The notes: generated by a model from the sequence alone, not told the origin. Shown: positions 15,702-24,487, counted from the first letter of the stretch. The stretch: 64,000 nucleotides of DNA from Streptomyces diastatochromogenes (GCF_002242805.1 NZ_MCGQ01000030.1:40862-104861), one strand, 5' to 3'. Numbers and translations: made by a program.

Positions 15702-18524
15702 GTGAGCGGATCGACGCCGGACGGCGTGGACGAGGCTGAGTGGTTCGCCGGGCCCGTACGAGGCATCGCCCGGCCGTGGCGGGACGACCTGGCCCGGCGC
15801 CTGGCGGCCGTGACCGCCCTGGACCGGGTCGAGCGGGACGTGGTGCTGGAGGCCGGGCACACGGCCCTGCTCCGGTCCTTGCACGCCAAACTCTCCCGGC
15901 TCCTCCTGGTCGAACTGCACGCGCTGCGCCTGGCAGGGGGCGCCGGTCCGGACGCCGGCGGTGCGGCGGACACGCGAACGTGGGCCGCGTTCATCGAGCA
16001 GGCCGGTGCGGAGGGCTATCTCGGCAAGCTGGCCGGCCGGTACGCGAGTGTCGGCCCGCGGATCGCTGCGGTGGCACGGATGTCGGTGGCGGCGACGGCC
16101 GGGTTCGCGCAGCGGCTCGCCGCGGACCGCGAGCTGCTGCGACCGCTGCTCGGGGGACCCGCGGGGCCGGTGCACGCCGTGACGTTTGGGGCGGGCGACA
16201 GCCACCGGGGCGGCCTGACGGTGAGCCGGGTCGATTTCTCCGGCGGAAGCGTGATGTACAAGCCCCGGCCGTCCGAGGCCGACGTGGCTCTGGGCGCGTT
16301 GCTGGACGAGCTGTTCACGGACTTCCCCGGTGCCCCGGCGTCGGACGAACGGATCCGGGTGCCGCGGACGGTGGCGTGCGAGGGGCACGGCTGGGCCGAG
16401 TTCGTGCACCACCGGTACTGCGCGGACGACGTCGAACTCGCAGCGTTCTACCGCAACGTGGGGCACTGGCTGGCCGTCCTCCGCTTCACCGGAGGCACCG
16501 ACATGCACGCCGAGAACATGATCGCCGCGGGCCCGGTGCCGGTGATCGTGGACGCCGAGACGCTCTTCGACTCCCCCGCCCCCTTCCCGCCCAGCGGCCG
16601 GGGCGACGCGGTGGACGTGGCAGCGGCGGCCATCCGGCGAACGGTGCTGCGCACCGGACTGCTGCCCGTGCGCGGCACCGGGTTCGCGCTCGGCGGCGTG
16701 GACATCTCCGGGGTGGGGGCACTGCCCGGCCAGCAGCCGCTGATCCCGAGCCCGGTGATCGCGGACGGCGGCACCGCGGCGGCCCGTTTCCACGTGGACC
16801 TGGTGGCGATGCCCACCGCGGGCAACCACCCGAGCCCGACCCCCGTGCTGAGCGCGTACTGGGACCGGATCCTGGCCGGCTTCCGCGAGATGACCGCGCA
16901 CCTGCACCGACCCGGCGTGGACCCGTACCGTCTGCTGTCCCGCTTCGAAGGCGCGCAGGCCCGCCGGATCCTGCGGCCGACCCAGGCGTACGTCGACATC
17001 GGCCGCATGCTGTGGCATCCGGCGTCGTTGCACGACGAGGCCGCGGCCGTCGAGCGGGCCCGGGACATCCTGCGGCGCAACGCCGAGGTGCTGCCCGGTG
17101 CGCCGACGGAGCGCGCGGCCATCGACGGTGAGATCGCGGACCTCCTGGCCGGTGACGTGCCGTTGTTCGGCTTCACCGTGGACGCGGCCGCCGTACGGAA
17201 CACGGTCGAGGACTGGCGCACCGCCGATCTGGCGCTGGAGGAGTCGGTGATCCAGGACGCGCTGGTCGGCGCGTACCTGAACGAGCGTTCGCTGCCGGCG
17301 CGGGTGCAGGAAGCCGCCCGCGACCCGCACGCCCGTGACCGGGAGCGGCGCCGCCGGGAACTGGCCGCACGGATGGTCCGGCGGCTGTGCGACGGAGGGG
17401 TGCGCGGCGAGGACGGCACGGTGACCTGGATCAGCCCGGTCTTCACCCCCGCGGGGTGGTCGATCAGGGTGCTGCCCGCCGACCTCTACACCGGGCAGGG
17501 CGGCGTGGTGCTGACGCTCGCGGAGTACGCGGCCGAGGTGCGCGCCGGGCGGGCGGAGGAGGTACCCGGCGTCACCGAGACGTTAGAGGGCGCGCTGCGC
17601 GTCCTGATGAGCACCGAGGACCGGACGCCGACGCCGTCCGCCGGGGCGTTCAGCGGTGCCGCGTCGCAGGTGTGGACGTGGCTGGCGCTGCACCGGGTGC
17701 TCGGTGAGGACCGGCTGCTGGAGCGGGCCGCCGCGCGTGCGGTGCTGCTGGAGGGCCGACTCGTCGAGGACGACGTCGAGGTGGATCTCCTCAACGGAGC
17801 GGCCGGTGGCATCGTCCCTCTGCTCAACCTGGCCAGCGCGACCGGGCAGGAGCGCTGGCTCGCCGCGGCGGCGCAGATCGGCCGTCGGCTGACCGGCCTG
17901 GCCACGGTGGACGCGAGCGGTGCCCGGTGGACGACCCGGCTCAACCCGGAGGGCATCGGCGGCTTCGCCCACGGCGCCACCGGCATCGGCTGGGCGCTGA
18001 CCCGGCTCGCCCTGAGCGACGCGGGTGCCGCGGCCGAGCGGCACGGCTGGGCCCACCTCGCCGAACTGGCCTTCGCCTACCAGGAGTCCCTCTACCAACC
18101 GGACCACGGCAACTGGCTGGACGTCCGCATCGGCGCCGAGGAGGACTTCTTCACCAGCTGGTGTCACGGCAGCGCGGGAATCGGTGTCGGCATGCTCGAC
18201 CTCCACCGGCGCACCGGCGATCCGGCCCACCTCGACATGGCCCGCCGCGCCGCGCGGGCCTGCGCGGCCGAGGGCTTCGGCTGGAGCCACACCCTGTGCC
18301 ACGGCGACCTCGGCCTCTGGCAGTTCCTCACGTCCATGAACGTCGGCGACCCCGCCGACCTCGACGGCGAGATCCTCACCAGCCTCGAACAGCGCGGCCC
18401 GGTCGGCGGACTGGCCCGCGAGGCGTTCTCCCCCAGCCTCATGTCGGGCCTGTCAGGAGTCGTCCACACGCTCCTGCGCATGCACCGTTCGGCGTCCCTG
18501 CCGGATCCCCTTGTCCTCGACTGA
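15702..18524 (+). CDS. class II lanthipeptide synthetase LanM
   Basis: A 940-aa bifunctional enzyme. The N-terminal dehydratase domain (DUF4135) has GDSHRGG, VMYKPRP (ATP-site Lys), GGTDMHAEN (Asp267-His269) and VDAETLF (Asp284, Glu286), the phosphotransfer residues used on Ser/Thr. The C-terminal LanC-like cyclase keeps the zinc ligands in WCHGSAG (Cys821) and LCHGDLG (Cys866-His867). So both steps, dehydration and thioether ring closure, look intact. The GTG start follows GGGAGGG; codons upstream lack initiation signals. Codon 628 is TTA, the rare leucine codon read by the bldA tRNA, so expression is probably tied to development. No LanT or LanP gene lies alongside. Confidence 0.95.
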   Translation: MSGSTPDGVDEAEWFAGPVRGIARPWRDDLARRLAAVTALDRVERDVVLEAGHTALLRSLHAKLSRLLLVELHALRLAGGAGPDAGGAADTRTWAAFIEQAGAEGYLGKLAGRYASVGPRIAAVARMSVAATAGFAQRLAADRELLRPLLGGPAGPVHAVTFGAGDSHRGGLTVSRVDFSGGSVMYKPRPSEADVALGALLDELFTDFPGAPASDERIRVPRTVACEGHGWAEFVHHRYCADDVELAAFYRNVGHWLAVLRFTGGTDMHAENMIAAGPVPVIVDAETLFDSPAPFPPSGRGDAVDVAAAAIRRTVLRTGLLPVRGTGFALGGVDISGVGALPGQQPLIPSPVIADGGTAAARFHVDLVAMPTAGNHPSPTPVLSAYWDRILAGFREMTAHLHRPGVDPYRLLSRFEGAQARRILRPTQAYVDIGRMLWHPASLHDEAAAVERARDILRRNAEVLPGAPTERAAIDGEIADLLAGDVPLFGFTVDAAAVRNTVEDWRTADLALEESVIQDALVGAYLNERSLPARVQEAARDPHARDRERRRRELAARMVRRLCDGGVRGEDGTVTWISPVFTPAGWSIRVLPADLYTGQGGVVLTLAEYAAEVRAGRAEEVPGVTETLEGALRVLMSTEDRTPTPSAGAFSGAASQVWTWLALHRVLGEDRLLERAAARAVLLEGRLVEDDVEVDLLNGAAGGIVPLLNLASATGQERWLAAAAQIGRRLTGLATVDASGARWTTRLNPEGIGGFAHGATGIGWALTRLALSDAGAAAERHGWAHLAELAFAYQESLYQPDHGNWLDVRIGAEEDFFTSWCHGSAGIGVGMLDLHRRTGDPAHLDMARRAARACAAEGFGWSHTLCHGDLGLWQFLTSMNVGDPADLDGEILTSLEQRGPVGGLAREAFSPSLMSGLSGVVHTLLRMHRSASLPDPLVLD
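17583..17585 (+). other. TTA (bldA) codon in lanM
   Basis: In frame with the LanM start (codon 628, Leu in VTETLEGAL). In Streptomyces TTA is read only by the bldA tRNA and marks genes of secondary metabolism and development. It is one of only two TTA codons I found in credible genes here. Confidence 0.9.
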
Positions 18525-18532
18525 CCCGGGGA

Positions 18533-19519
18533 TCAGACCACGGCGACCAGGGCCAGCGCCTGCTCCAGGTTGTGCTCGGCGATGTCCGCCATGGCCGCAC
18601 GGTGGGGGAAGTCCCCGTCGAGCAGCCGTAGCGGACCCGCCGTCAGGGACAGGCGCTGGGCGAGCGTGTAGAGCGCGAGCCGGTCCTCGTCCAGGCCGTC
18701 CACCGCCAGCGGACGGTAGGCGTCGTGCAGCCGGATCCGCAGAAAGACGTGCTCCCACTCGACGTCGAAGTACATCGAACCCTCGATGTCGATCGCCACG
18801 GGGTTCCCGCCCGCGTCGACCAGCACGTGGTCGGGGCCGAGTTCGCCGTGGACGACCGCGTACTCGGCGCGCGGCCGCACCACCGCCGCGAGATCCGTCA
18901 GCCGCTGCTCCAGCCGGTCGCGGGCTCCCGCGATCCGCGGATCCCGGGCCGCCGCCTCGGCGAGGTCGCGCAGCGCACGGTCCAGGACGACCCCCTCGCA
19001 CGACGTCCCCCGCGAAGTGCCTCCCGCGTCGACCACGGCCACCTTGCCGTACCCGGACGCCCGATGACCCCGCATCGCCTCCAACGCCTCCCCCAGCCGG
19101 TCCAGGACGGGGGCGGCCGCACTCGGGTCACGCGCGAGGAGTTTCTCCAGGTTCTCGCCTGGGACGTCCTCGACGATCGCGAGGTCGCCCGGGCCGTGGG
19201 TGCCCTCGCGATCGACGAGACGGATGGCCGGGACGCGGACGCCGAGCGCGTCCAGCCGGGCGTGCGCGGCCTCGAACAGGTCGAGCCCGAGGCCGGGCGA
19301 GAACGGGTCGGTGAGGTCGTTGTCGCCCTCGGCCGCGGGCCAGTAGTTCTCGGCGTCGTGCCACAGGTAGGCGACAGCCGTGGTGGCGTCGTCCATCACC
19401 AGGCGGTACACGCCCTTCTTGCTGCCGCCCGCGACCCGCTCGACCGCCGCCAGCCGCCGCCCGCCGCCCAGCGCGGCCCGAGCCGCCCCCGCCAACCGGA
19501 GTTCAGAGATCTCAGTCAT
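18533..19519 (-). CDS. aminoglycoside-phosphotransferase-like kinase
   Basis: A 328-aa protein of the APH/choline kinase fold. The catalytic loop reads VVHGELGPDHVLVD (about residue 225) and the metal-binding loop AIDIEG. The canonical loop is HGDxxxxN; here Glu replaces Asp and His stands at the usual Asn, so activity may be unusual. An ATP-pocket Lys is plausible in KGVYRLVMDD. Its start overlaps the end of the CU044_5270-type gene by 8 bp, so it belongs to the sigma-factor operon rather than to the lanthipeptide locus, whose lanM ends only 8 bp away in convergent orientation. Substrate unknown. Confidence 0.85.
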   Translation of the reverse strand: MTEISELRLAGAARAALGGGRRLAAVERVAGGSKKGVYRLVMDDATTAVAYLWHDAENYWPAAEGDNDLTDPFSPGLGLDLFEAAHARLDALGVRVPAIRLVDREGTHGPGDLAIVEDVPGENLEKLLARDPSAAAPVLDRLGEALEAMRGHRASGYGKVAVVDAGGTSRGTSCEGVVLDRALRDLAEAAARDPRIAGARDRLEQRLTDLAAVVRPRAEYAVVHGELGPDHVLVDAGGNPVAIDIEGSMYFDVEWEHVFLRIRLHDAYRPLAVDGLDEDRLALYTLAQRLSLTAGPLRLLDGDFPHRAAMADIAEHNLEQALALVAVV

Positions 19520-20456
19520 GCTGTCCGATACGGTCGACCACCTGAGTGTCCTGCAGAATCCTGGTCTCGTAGTACCAGTTGCTCTGCTTCCACTCGCCGT
19601 GCACCTTCTTCGGACTGCTCCCCTTGGTGCGCAGGCCCAGGTAGTCGTACGTCTTGCGATCGAAGAGGAACGTGAACGTCGTCTTGGGGTACGAGACTCC
19701 GACGGCGGACCGGCCGGCCACGTCCACGTCGTCGTAGTCCAGGCGGATCCGGGGAAGCTTCGCCAGCGCTTCGAAAGCGCCGGCCTGCAGGCCGGGGGGC
19801 ATCACACGAGGTCCCATGAGCAGCATGGATCCTTCGAAGAACGCGTACATGTCGTTCTGGGTCGTGCTTGGCCGGCCCATCCTGAACTGGGCGAGGAGCT
19901 TGTCGGGGTCCGTCGGCATGGCCTTGAGCTTCGAGTAGACGGTGGGAGGCCAGCGCACCTCGTGCTTGCCGAGCGGCGGATCGTGGTGGATCTTCCCGTG
20001 CTCCTGACGCAGGGACGGCTTGGAACCGTCCACCGACATCCAGCTCTCGTCGATCCACGTCCTGGTCTTCCCGCCCTTGACCGGCGTCTGCGTGATGTAC
20101 GTCTTGGTGTAGAAGTACTGGTCGTTACGCGGAATAGGCAGATCGTTCCCCGCGGCGCGTGACCTGTCAGCGGCCTTCTGCAGCACCTCCGTCGCGCTGA
20201 TCGCACCCAGACGTGGCTTGTCGTCGTCCTTGGCGTCGTGGGCCACCAGGACGGTGACACCCACCGCCGCCGCGGTCACGCCGACGAGCGCGGTACGGAA
20301 CACGAGTCGTCGGCTGAGTGCACGCCCACGGGATGCACCACTGCGGGACTCCTCGACCATGGCGGCTCCGAGACGGGCTCGGGCGGCGGCGCGGGCCTCG
20401 TCGGACAGCCTGTGCTGGTCCGTGTCCCATCCCCGCACCATCGTCAGTTCATCCAT
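19512..20456 (-). CDS. CU044_5270 family membrane protein (sigma-operon partner)
   Basis: A 314-aa protein starting MDELTMVRGWDTDQHRLSDE, followed by an Arg-rich stretch and one membrane helix (FRTALVGVTAAAVGVTVLVA, about residues 52-71). The remainder is predicted outside and carries no recognised catalytic site. This architecture is the CU044_5270 family, often encoded directly after an ECF sigma factor in Streptomyces; a regulatory or anti-sigma-like role is plausible but not shown. It overlaps the sigma gene by 8 bp at its start and the kinase gene by 8 bp at its end. Confidence 0.85.
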   Translation of the reverse strand: MDELTMVRGWDTDQHRLSDEARAAARARLGAAMVEESRSGASRGRALSRRLVFRTALVGVTAAAVGVTVLVAHDAKDDDKPRLGAISATEVLQKAADRSRAAGNDLPIPRNDQYFYTKTYITQTPVKGGKTRTWIDESWMSVDGSKPSLRQEHGKIHHDPPLGKHEVRWPPTVYSKLKAMPTDPDKLLAQFRMGRPSTTQNDMYAFFEGSMLLMGPRVMPPGLQAGAFEALAKLPRIRLDYDDVDVAGRSAVGVSYPKTTFTFLFDRKTYDYLGLRTKGSSPKKVHGEWKQSNWYYETRILQDTQVVDRIGQHD

Positions 20457-21090
20457 GATCGGTCTCCTTCTGAGGCGCGGTCGAGGTGGTGAGGTCCGGT
20501 CCGCCCAGTGCCCGTCGCAGCTTGGTGCGGGCCCTGTGCAGGCGGGAGCGGACGGTGCCGACGGGCACGCCGAGGGCCTGCGCGGCCTCCACGTAGTCGA
20601 GTTCTCCCCAGGCGATCACCAGCAGCACGTCCCGGTGGCGGGCGGGCAGTTGGGCGAGAGCCCCGGCCAGAGTGCCGTGCGTCCCGGCGGCGCTCTCCGT
20701 GATCCCGTCCTCAGGACCGGCGTGGTCCCGCTCCGAGGACAAGGACGCCATGCGCGACAGCGCCCGCAGCCGACGGGCCTCGTCCCTGCGGTGACGGCCG
20801 ATCAGGTTGGTGGCTATCCCGTACAGCCAGGGCCGCGCGTGCGCGTGCGACGGGTCGTAGCGCCGACGACGCTGAAACGCGATCACGAACGTCTCCGCCA
20901 TCAGGTCGTCAGCCGTGTCGGGGCCCAGACGTCGTGCGATGTAGCGGTGGATGTCGTCGGCGTGGCGGTCGAAGATCACGGCGAACGCGTCGGGCGTCTC
21001 CCAGGATCGTTCGATGACCGAGCCGTCGGAGTCGCCGCTCGCGTCCGTCGTCGGGGCGAGAGCGGCGCCGGTGTCCGGCAGCAGTGTCAC
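20449..21090 (-). CDS. ECF-type RNA polymerase sigma factor
   Basis: A 213-aa sigma factor with region 2 (FAVIFDRHADDIHRYIARRL, then ADDLMAETFVIAFQRR) and region 4 (LPARHRDVLLVIAWGELDYV and VGTVRSRLHRARTKLRRAL). The GTG start follows GAGGTAAGG. The downstream CU044_5270 protein is coupled by overlap, as expected for a membrane-signalled sigma system. A seven-codon reading frame (ATG at 21110) ends across the GTG start and might couple translation. Targets are unknown. Confidence 0.92.
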   Translation of the reverse strand: MTLLPDTGAALAPTTDASGDSDGSVIERSWETPDAFAVIFDRHADDIHRYIARRLGPDTADDLMAETFVIAFQRRRRYDPSHAHARPWLYGIATNLIGRHRRDEARRLRALSRMASLSSERDHAGPEDGITESAAGTHGTLAGALAQLPARHRDVLLVIAWGELDYVEAAQALGVPVGTVRSRLHRARTKLRRALGGPDLTTSTAPQKETDHG

Positions 21091-21206
21091 GCCTTACCTC
21101 TGTCATTCATGTCGTATCCCTCGAAAGCCGTGTCGTGGTCACCTCCTGTTCGCCGATGCCGGCCTTCGAGTTCCACTCCATCAAGTGACCTGCCTCACAT
21201 GCCACA

Positions 21207-22922
21207 TCACTTTTCGTTGGGCATGACGTTGAAGACCTTGCCCTGTTTGTCCGCCTGGAGGTAGCCGGTCTGTCCGTAGGCGTTGGTGAGGTAGACGGAC
21301 ATTCCGGGAGGGTCACCGAAGACGTTGCCCGGAAGGGTCACCGACAGGTAGCGGGTCTGCACGTCATCGACCTTCAGTTTCCGCTCGGCTTCGGCCAGCA
21401 GGGCCGGGACCTTGTCCCAGTCGAAGTCGTCCAGGCTGACGGGCTTCTCCTCACCGCTGAGCGTGTCGCTGATGATGCCCTTCTGGACTCCCTGGCCGGG
21501 GCGATAGGTGTACGAGTCCTCCTTGGTGTCGCTGCCCTTCACCATCAGGTCGGCGGAGACGTATTCCGGATACACGACGAAAGACCCGAACCGGGTCCGG
21601 CCGGTCTGCTGCTTGAACGCGCTGATGGCGGTGCGGATGCCGGCCGGAGTCAGCAGGTTCCCCTTGGTGCTCGCCGTGGCGCCGGTCGACTCCTTCGCCG
21701 ACGGCGTGACGTCCGTGGCGGTCGAGCCGCCGCCCGACGGCGACCTGGTGGTGGAGTTGCCGGTCGCGCCGGAACCGGACGCCTTCGAGTCTCCGTCGGG
21801 GAGCAGCGTCCACACGAGCACCCCGGCGAGCGCGACTCCGGCGACGGGCAGGCCCACCAGCGTCCAGCGCCGGCCACGGTCCGGCCGTACGGGGACCGTG
21901 GCGGACGCCGGGCGCGCGTCCTGTGGGCCCTGGGACGTCGTCGGGGCCGGCGGAGCACCGTACGGCCCCCCGGACATGGCGGGCGCGGGGCCGAAGCCCG
22001 TGGGTGCCGTGGCAGGCCCGGGAACGTACGGTGCCGACGGGGGATGCAGTTGGTAGGAGGTGGGGGACTCGGGTTCGCGCGCGGCGTCGGCCAGCATCCG
22101 GTCCAGCTGCTCGGCGTCGGGCCTCGCGGCGGGGTCCCGGACGAGGACCCTCATCAGGGCGTCCCGCAGCGGACCGGCATGGACCGGGGGCGGGATGTCG
22201 TCGCTGAGGACGGCTGCCAGGGTGGCGAGTGTTGTGCCGCGGCGCAGCGGATGCTCGCCCTCCACGGCCGTGTAGAGCATCATCGCCAGCGACCACAGGT
22301 CCGAGGCGGGACCACCGTCCTTGCCGGAGACGCGTTCGGGCGCCATGTAGTCCGGGGTGCCGATGACCGACCCGGTGGCCGTGAGAGTGGTGGCCTCACG
22401 GATCGCCGCGATGCCGAAGTCCGTCAGTACCGGACGGCCGTCGGGACGCAGCAGGACGTTGGCCGGTTTCACGTCGCGGTGCTGGATGCCCGCCTGGTGC
22501 GCGGCGCGCAGCGCGGCCAGCACCTCACGTCCGATCCGTGCCGCTTCCTGGGGGGACATCGGCCCGCGCGCAAGGCGGTCGGCCAGGGAGCCGCCGGTGA
22601 CGAGTTCCATGACGATCCAGGGGTAGCTTCCCGGGCCGCCGTCGACCACATGATGGATGGTCACCACATTGGGGTGGTCGACCCGGGCCAGCGCGCGTGC
22701 TTCCCGCAGGACCCGCTCGCGCAGCGTCCGGGCGGCCTCCGGATCGTACTCGGCGAGGTCGGGATCGGGTGGCCGCACCTCCTTGACCGCCACGCTCCTG
22801 TGCAGCACCAGGTCCGTCGCGCGCCAGACCATGCCCATACCGCCACCGCCGAGCCGTGCTGCCAGCTCGAACCGCCCGTCGACAACCCGTCTACCGCTGT
22901 TGTCGCTGCCCTCTCCGTTCAT
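21207..22922 (-). CDS. membrane Ser/Thr protein kinase (PknB-like)
   Basis: About 571 aa. The kinase domain has GGGGMGMVW (Gly loop), VAVKEV (Lys), HRDVKPANVLL (catalytic loop), DFGIAAI and TPDYMAPERV (activation segment), about residues 15-270. A Pro/Gly-rich linker follows, then one helix (WTLVGLPVAGVALAGVLVWT), a Ser/Thr/Gly stretch, and an extracellular domain of about 170 aa without PASTA repeats that I do not recognise. The start MNGEGSDNSG is chosen from domain position; it lacks a clear ribosome site and ATG at 22955 is an alternative. It lies upstream of the ECF sigma operon in the same orientation, separated by 116 bp. Confidence 0.92.
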   Translation of the reverse strand: MNGEGSDNSGRRVVDGRFELAARLGGGGMGMVWRATDLVLHRSVAVKEVRPPDPDLAEYDPEAARTLRERVLREARALARVDHPNVVTIHHVVDGGPGSYPWIVMELVTGGSLADRLARGPMSPQEAARIGREVLAALRAAHQAGIQHRDVKPANVLLRPDGRPVLTDFGIAAIREATTLTATGSVIGTPDYMAPERVSGKDGGPASDLWSLAMMLYTAVEGEHPLRRGTTLATLAAVLSDDIPPPVHAGPLRDALMRVLVRDPAARPDAEQLDRMLADAAREPESPTSYQLHPPSAPYVPGPATAPTGFGPAPAMSGGPYGAPPAPTTSQGPQDARPASATVPVRPDRGRRWTLVGLPVAGVALAGVLVWTLLPDGDSKASGSGATGNSTTRSPSGGGSTATDVTPSAKESTGATASTKGNLLTPAGIRTAISAFKQQTGRTRFGSFVVYPEYVSADLMVKGSDTKEDSYTYRPGQGVQKGIISDTLSGEEKPVSLDDFDWDKVPALLAEAERKLKVDDVQTRYLSVTLPGNVFGDPPGMSVYLTNAYGQTGYLQADKQGKVFNVMPNEK

Positions 22923-23122
22923 GCGCGGGAGCTTAGTTGCCGCCGTCGTCCCCATGGGGACCAGCCCCCATGCCTGTGCGAACGGGCTGCGAGGACGCCC
23001 GGCATGCTCATGTGAGCCCTGTGTGCGCCCCGGTCCGTGCGGCAAGAATGCGCCATGCCGATGGGCGGGTGTCCGGTTCACGGCCCCGCCGCTCAACTCC
23101 CCAGAAAGGCAGGTCGGCTGCG

Positions 23123-23833
23123 ATGCTCTTGCGACAGCCCAGCTCCGTGTCCGAGGCGCAGGAGTGCCTGGCCGAGGGGGCCGTGCCGATCGGCGGGGCG
23201 ACGCTGGTGTGGGCCGAATGGCAGCGCGATGGATTCCCCGAACAGGCCATGTCGTTGCGCGGCCTCCCGGAGGCCAATGTCCTCGGGCGCGAGACGCTGG
23301 GCGCCGCCGTGGTGCTGAACCGGATCGACGACCGGGTCCCGGACGTCATACGCCTGGCCGCCGCTTCGGTCGGGACCGGCGCCGTGCGCCGGACGGCGAC
23401 GGTCGGCGGCAATCTCGTGGGCAGTACGCTGCGCTGCCTGCTGCCGGCGGCTCTCGTCCTGGACGCGCGGGCGTCGGTGCTGGGACCCGAAGGCGTCCAG
23501 GAGATCGATCTGGCCGAGGCGATCGCCAAGCGTCCGCTGCTGCTGAGCATCCGTTGGCGAGAGCCCGTCGCCACCGCCTACCGCAAACTGCCGGCCGAGG
23601 CGGGCGGAGCGCCGCCGCTCGTCGTCGCCACGGCTCTGCACGCCGACGCCGACGGACAGCGCCGCCTCCGTGTCGCCGTGCGCGACGGATACGACGTGGT
23701 CAGCGGCAGCGCCACCGGCGACACCGGTGGCGAGGACGCCGTACGGGCGCTGCGGCGGACGGCGCTCGGTGATGTCCCGTCCGCCGCATGGGAGATCATC
23801 GGCGAACAGGCGACGGAGTTGCTGCGTCGCTGA
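23123..23833 (+). CDS. FAD-binding subunit of a molybdenum hydroxylase (CoxM/XdhB-like), orphan
   Basis: A 236-aa protein with PIGGATLVW near residue 24 and GTGAVRRTATVGGNLVG (about residues 92-108), the two FAD-contact motifs of the FAD_binding_5 domain in CO/xanthine dehydrogenases. A CO_deh_flav_C-like tail follows. These subunits pass electrons between the molybdenum and iron-sulfur subunits and NAD or O2. No large or small subunit gene is adjacent, so partners must be elsewhere or this is a stand-alone remnant. AAAGGCAGG precedes the ATG. It ends back-to-back with the TetR gene. Confidence 0.85.
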   Translation: MLLRQPSSVSEAQECLAEGAVPIGGATLVWAEWQRDGFPEQAMSLRGLPEANVLGRETLGAAVVLNRIDDRVPDVIRLAAASVGTGAVRRTATVGGNLVGSTLRCLLPAALVLDARASVLGPEGVQEIDLAEAIAKRPLLLSIRWREPVATAYRKLPAEAGGAPPLVVATALHADADGQRRLRVAVRDGYDVVSGSATGDTGGEDAVRALRRTALGDVPSAAWEIIGEQATELLRR

Positions 23834-24421
23834 TCACTGCGGAGGCAGACTGCCTCGCGCGAGCAGCAGGAGGGCGTCGACCAGGTCCTCCGCGGGGCTG
23901 CCGGTGGCCAGACGCCGCAGTTGCAGCCCCATCACCAGGGCGACCGTGGTGGCCGCCAGGCGTTCCGCGTCCGGCACGCCCAGAGCGGTGAGGATCTGCG
24001 CGGCGAGCCGGTCGTAGGCCCGGAACGCCTCCGCCGCCGCCTCGCGCAGTCGCTCGTCGCGCCCGGCGTGGATGTACAGCTCGAAGGGCGCGAGATGGGC
24101 GCTGTCCAGCGCCGTGCCGCACGCGACCTGGCCGGCCAGGGACGCCGCGTCCTGGACGTCGATGTCCTCGGTCTTGCACTGGTCGGCCAGCTCGGTGAAG
24201 TACCGCGCCTCCTCGCGTACGAAGTGCAGCAGGCTCTCCCGCAGCAGATCGTGCTGGGTCTCGAAGTGGTACGTGACCGAGCCGAGTGACACTCCGGCTT
24301 CCTTGGCGATGCGCCGGTTGGTGACCGCCGCGACCCCGCCCTCGCCGATGATCTGCAGGACGGCGGTGATGATGCGCTGGCGCGTCGTGGCGGAGGGGGC
24401 GGCGTTCGGCATGCCATGCAT
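23834..24421 (-). CDS. TetR family repressor
   Basis: A 195-aa regulator with N-terminal helix-turn-helix TTRQRIITAVLQIIGEGG ... VTNRRIAKEAGVSLGSVTYH and a variable C-terminal ligand domain. Start is taken at MHGMPNAAPS; the second Met three codons on is possible. It is divergent from the SDR gene at 24501, and a perfect 24-bp palindrome lies between them, so it most likely represses itself and the SDR gene. Confidence 0.92.
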   Translation of the reverse strand: MHGMPNAAPSATTRQRIITAVLQIIGEGGVAAVTNRRIAKEAGVSLGSVTYHFETQHDLLRESLLHFVREEARYFTELADQCKTEDIDVQDAASLAGQVACGTALDSAHLAPFELYIHAGRDERLREAAAEAFRAYDRLAAQILTALGVPDAERLAATTVALVMGLQLRRLATGSPAEDLVDALLLLARGSLPPQ

Positions 24422-24463
24422 TGTTCCATCCGCGTTCCGGTGGACAGTCCCTCCCGCCCCCTC

Positions 24464-24487
24464 TACTGTTCGTTCGAACGAACAGTA
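24464..24487. promoter_or_regulatory. perfect 24-bp palindromic TetR operator
   Basis: The half TACTGTTCGTTC is followed by its exact reverse complement. It lies 42 bp before the TetR start and 13 bp before the SDR start, so it would cover or abut both promoters. Length and symmetry are typical for two TetR dimers. Confidence 0.88.

Noticed and set aside
18533..19519. Kinase as a tailoring enzyme of the lanthipeptide
   Set aside because: It overlaps the CU044_5270 gene and is convergent to lanM, so it belongs to the sigma operon.
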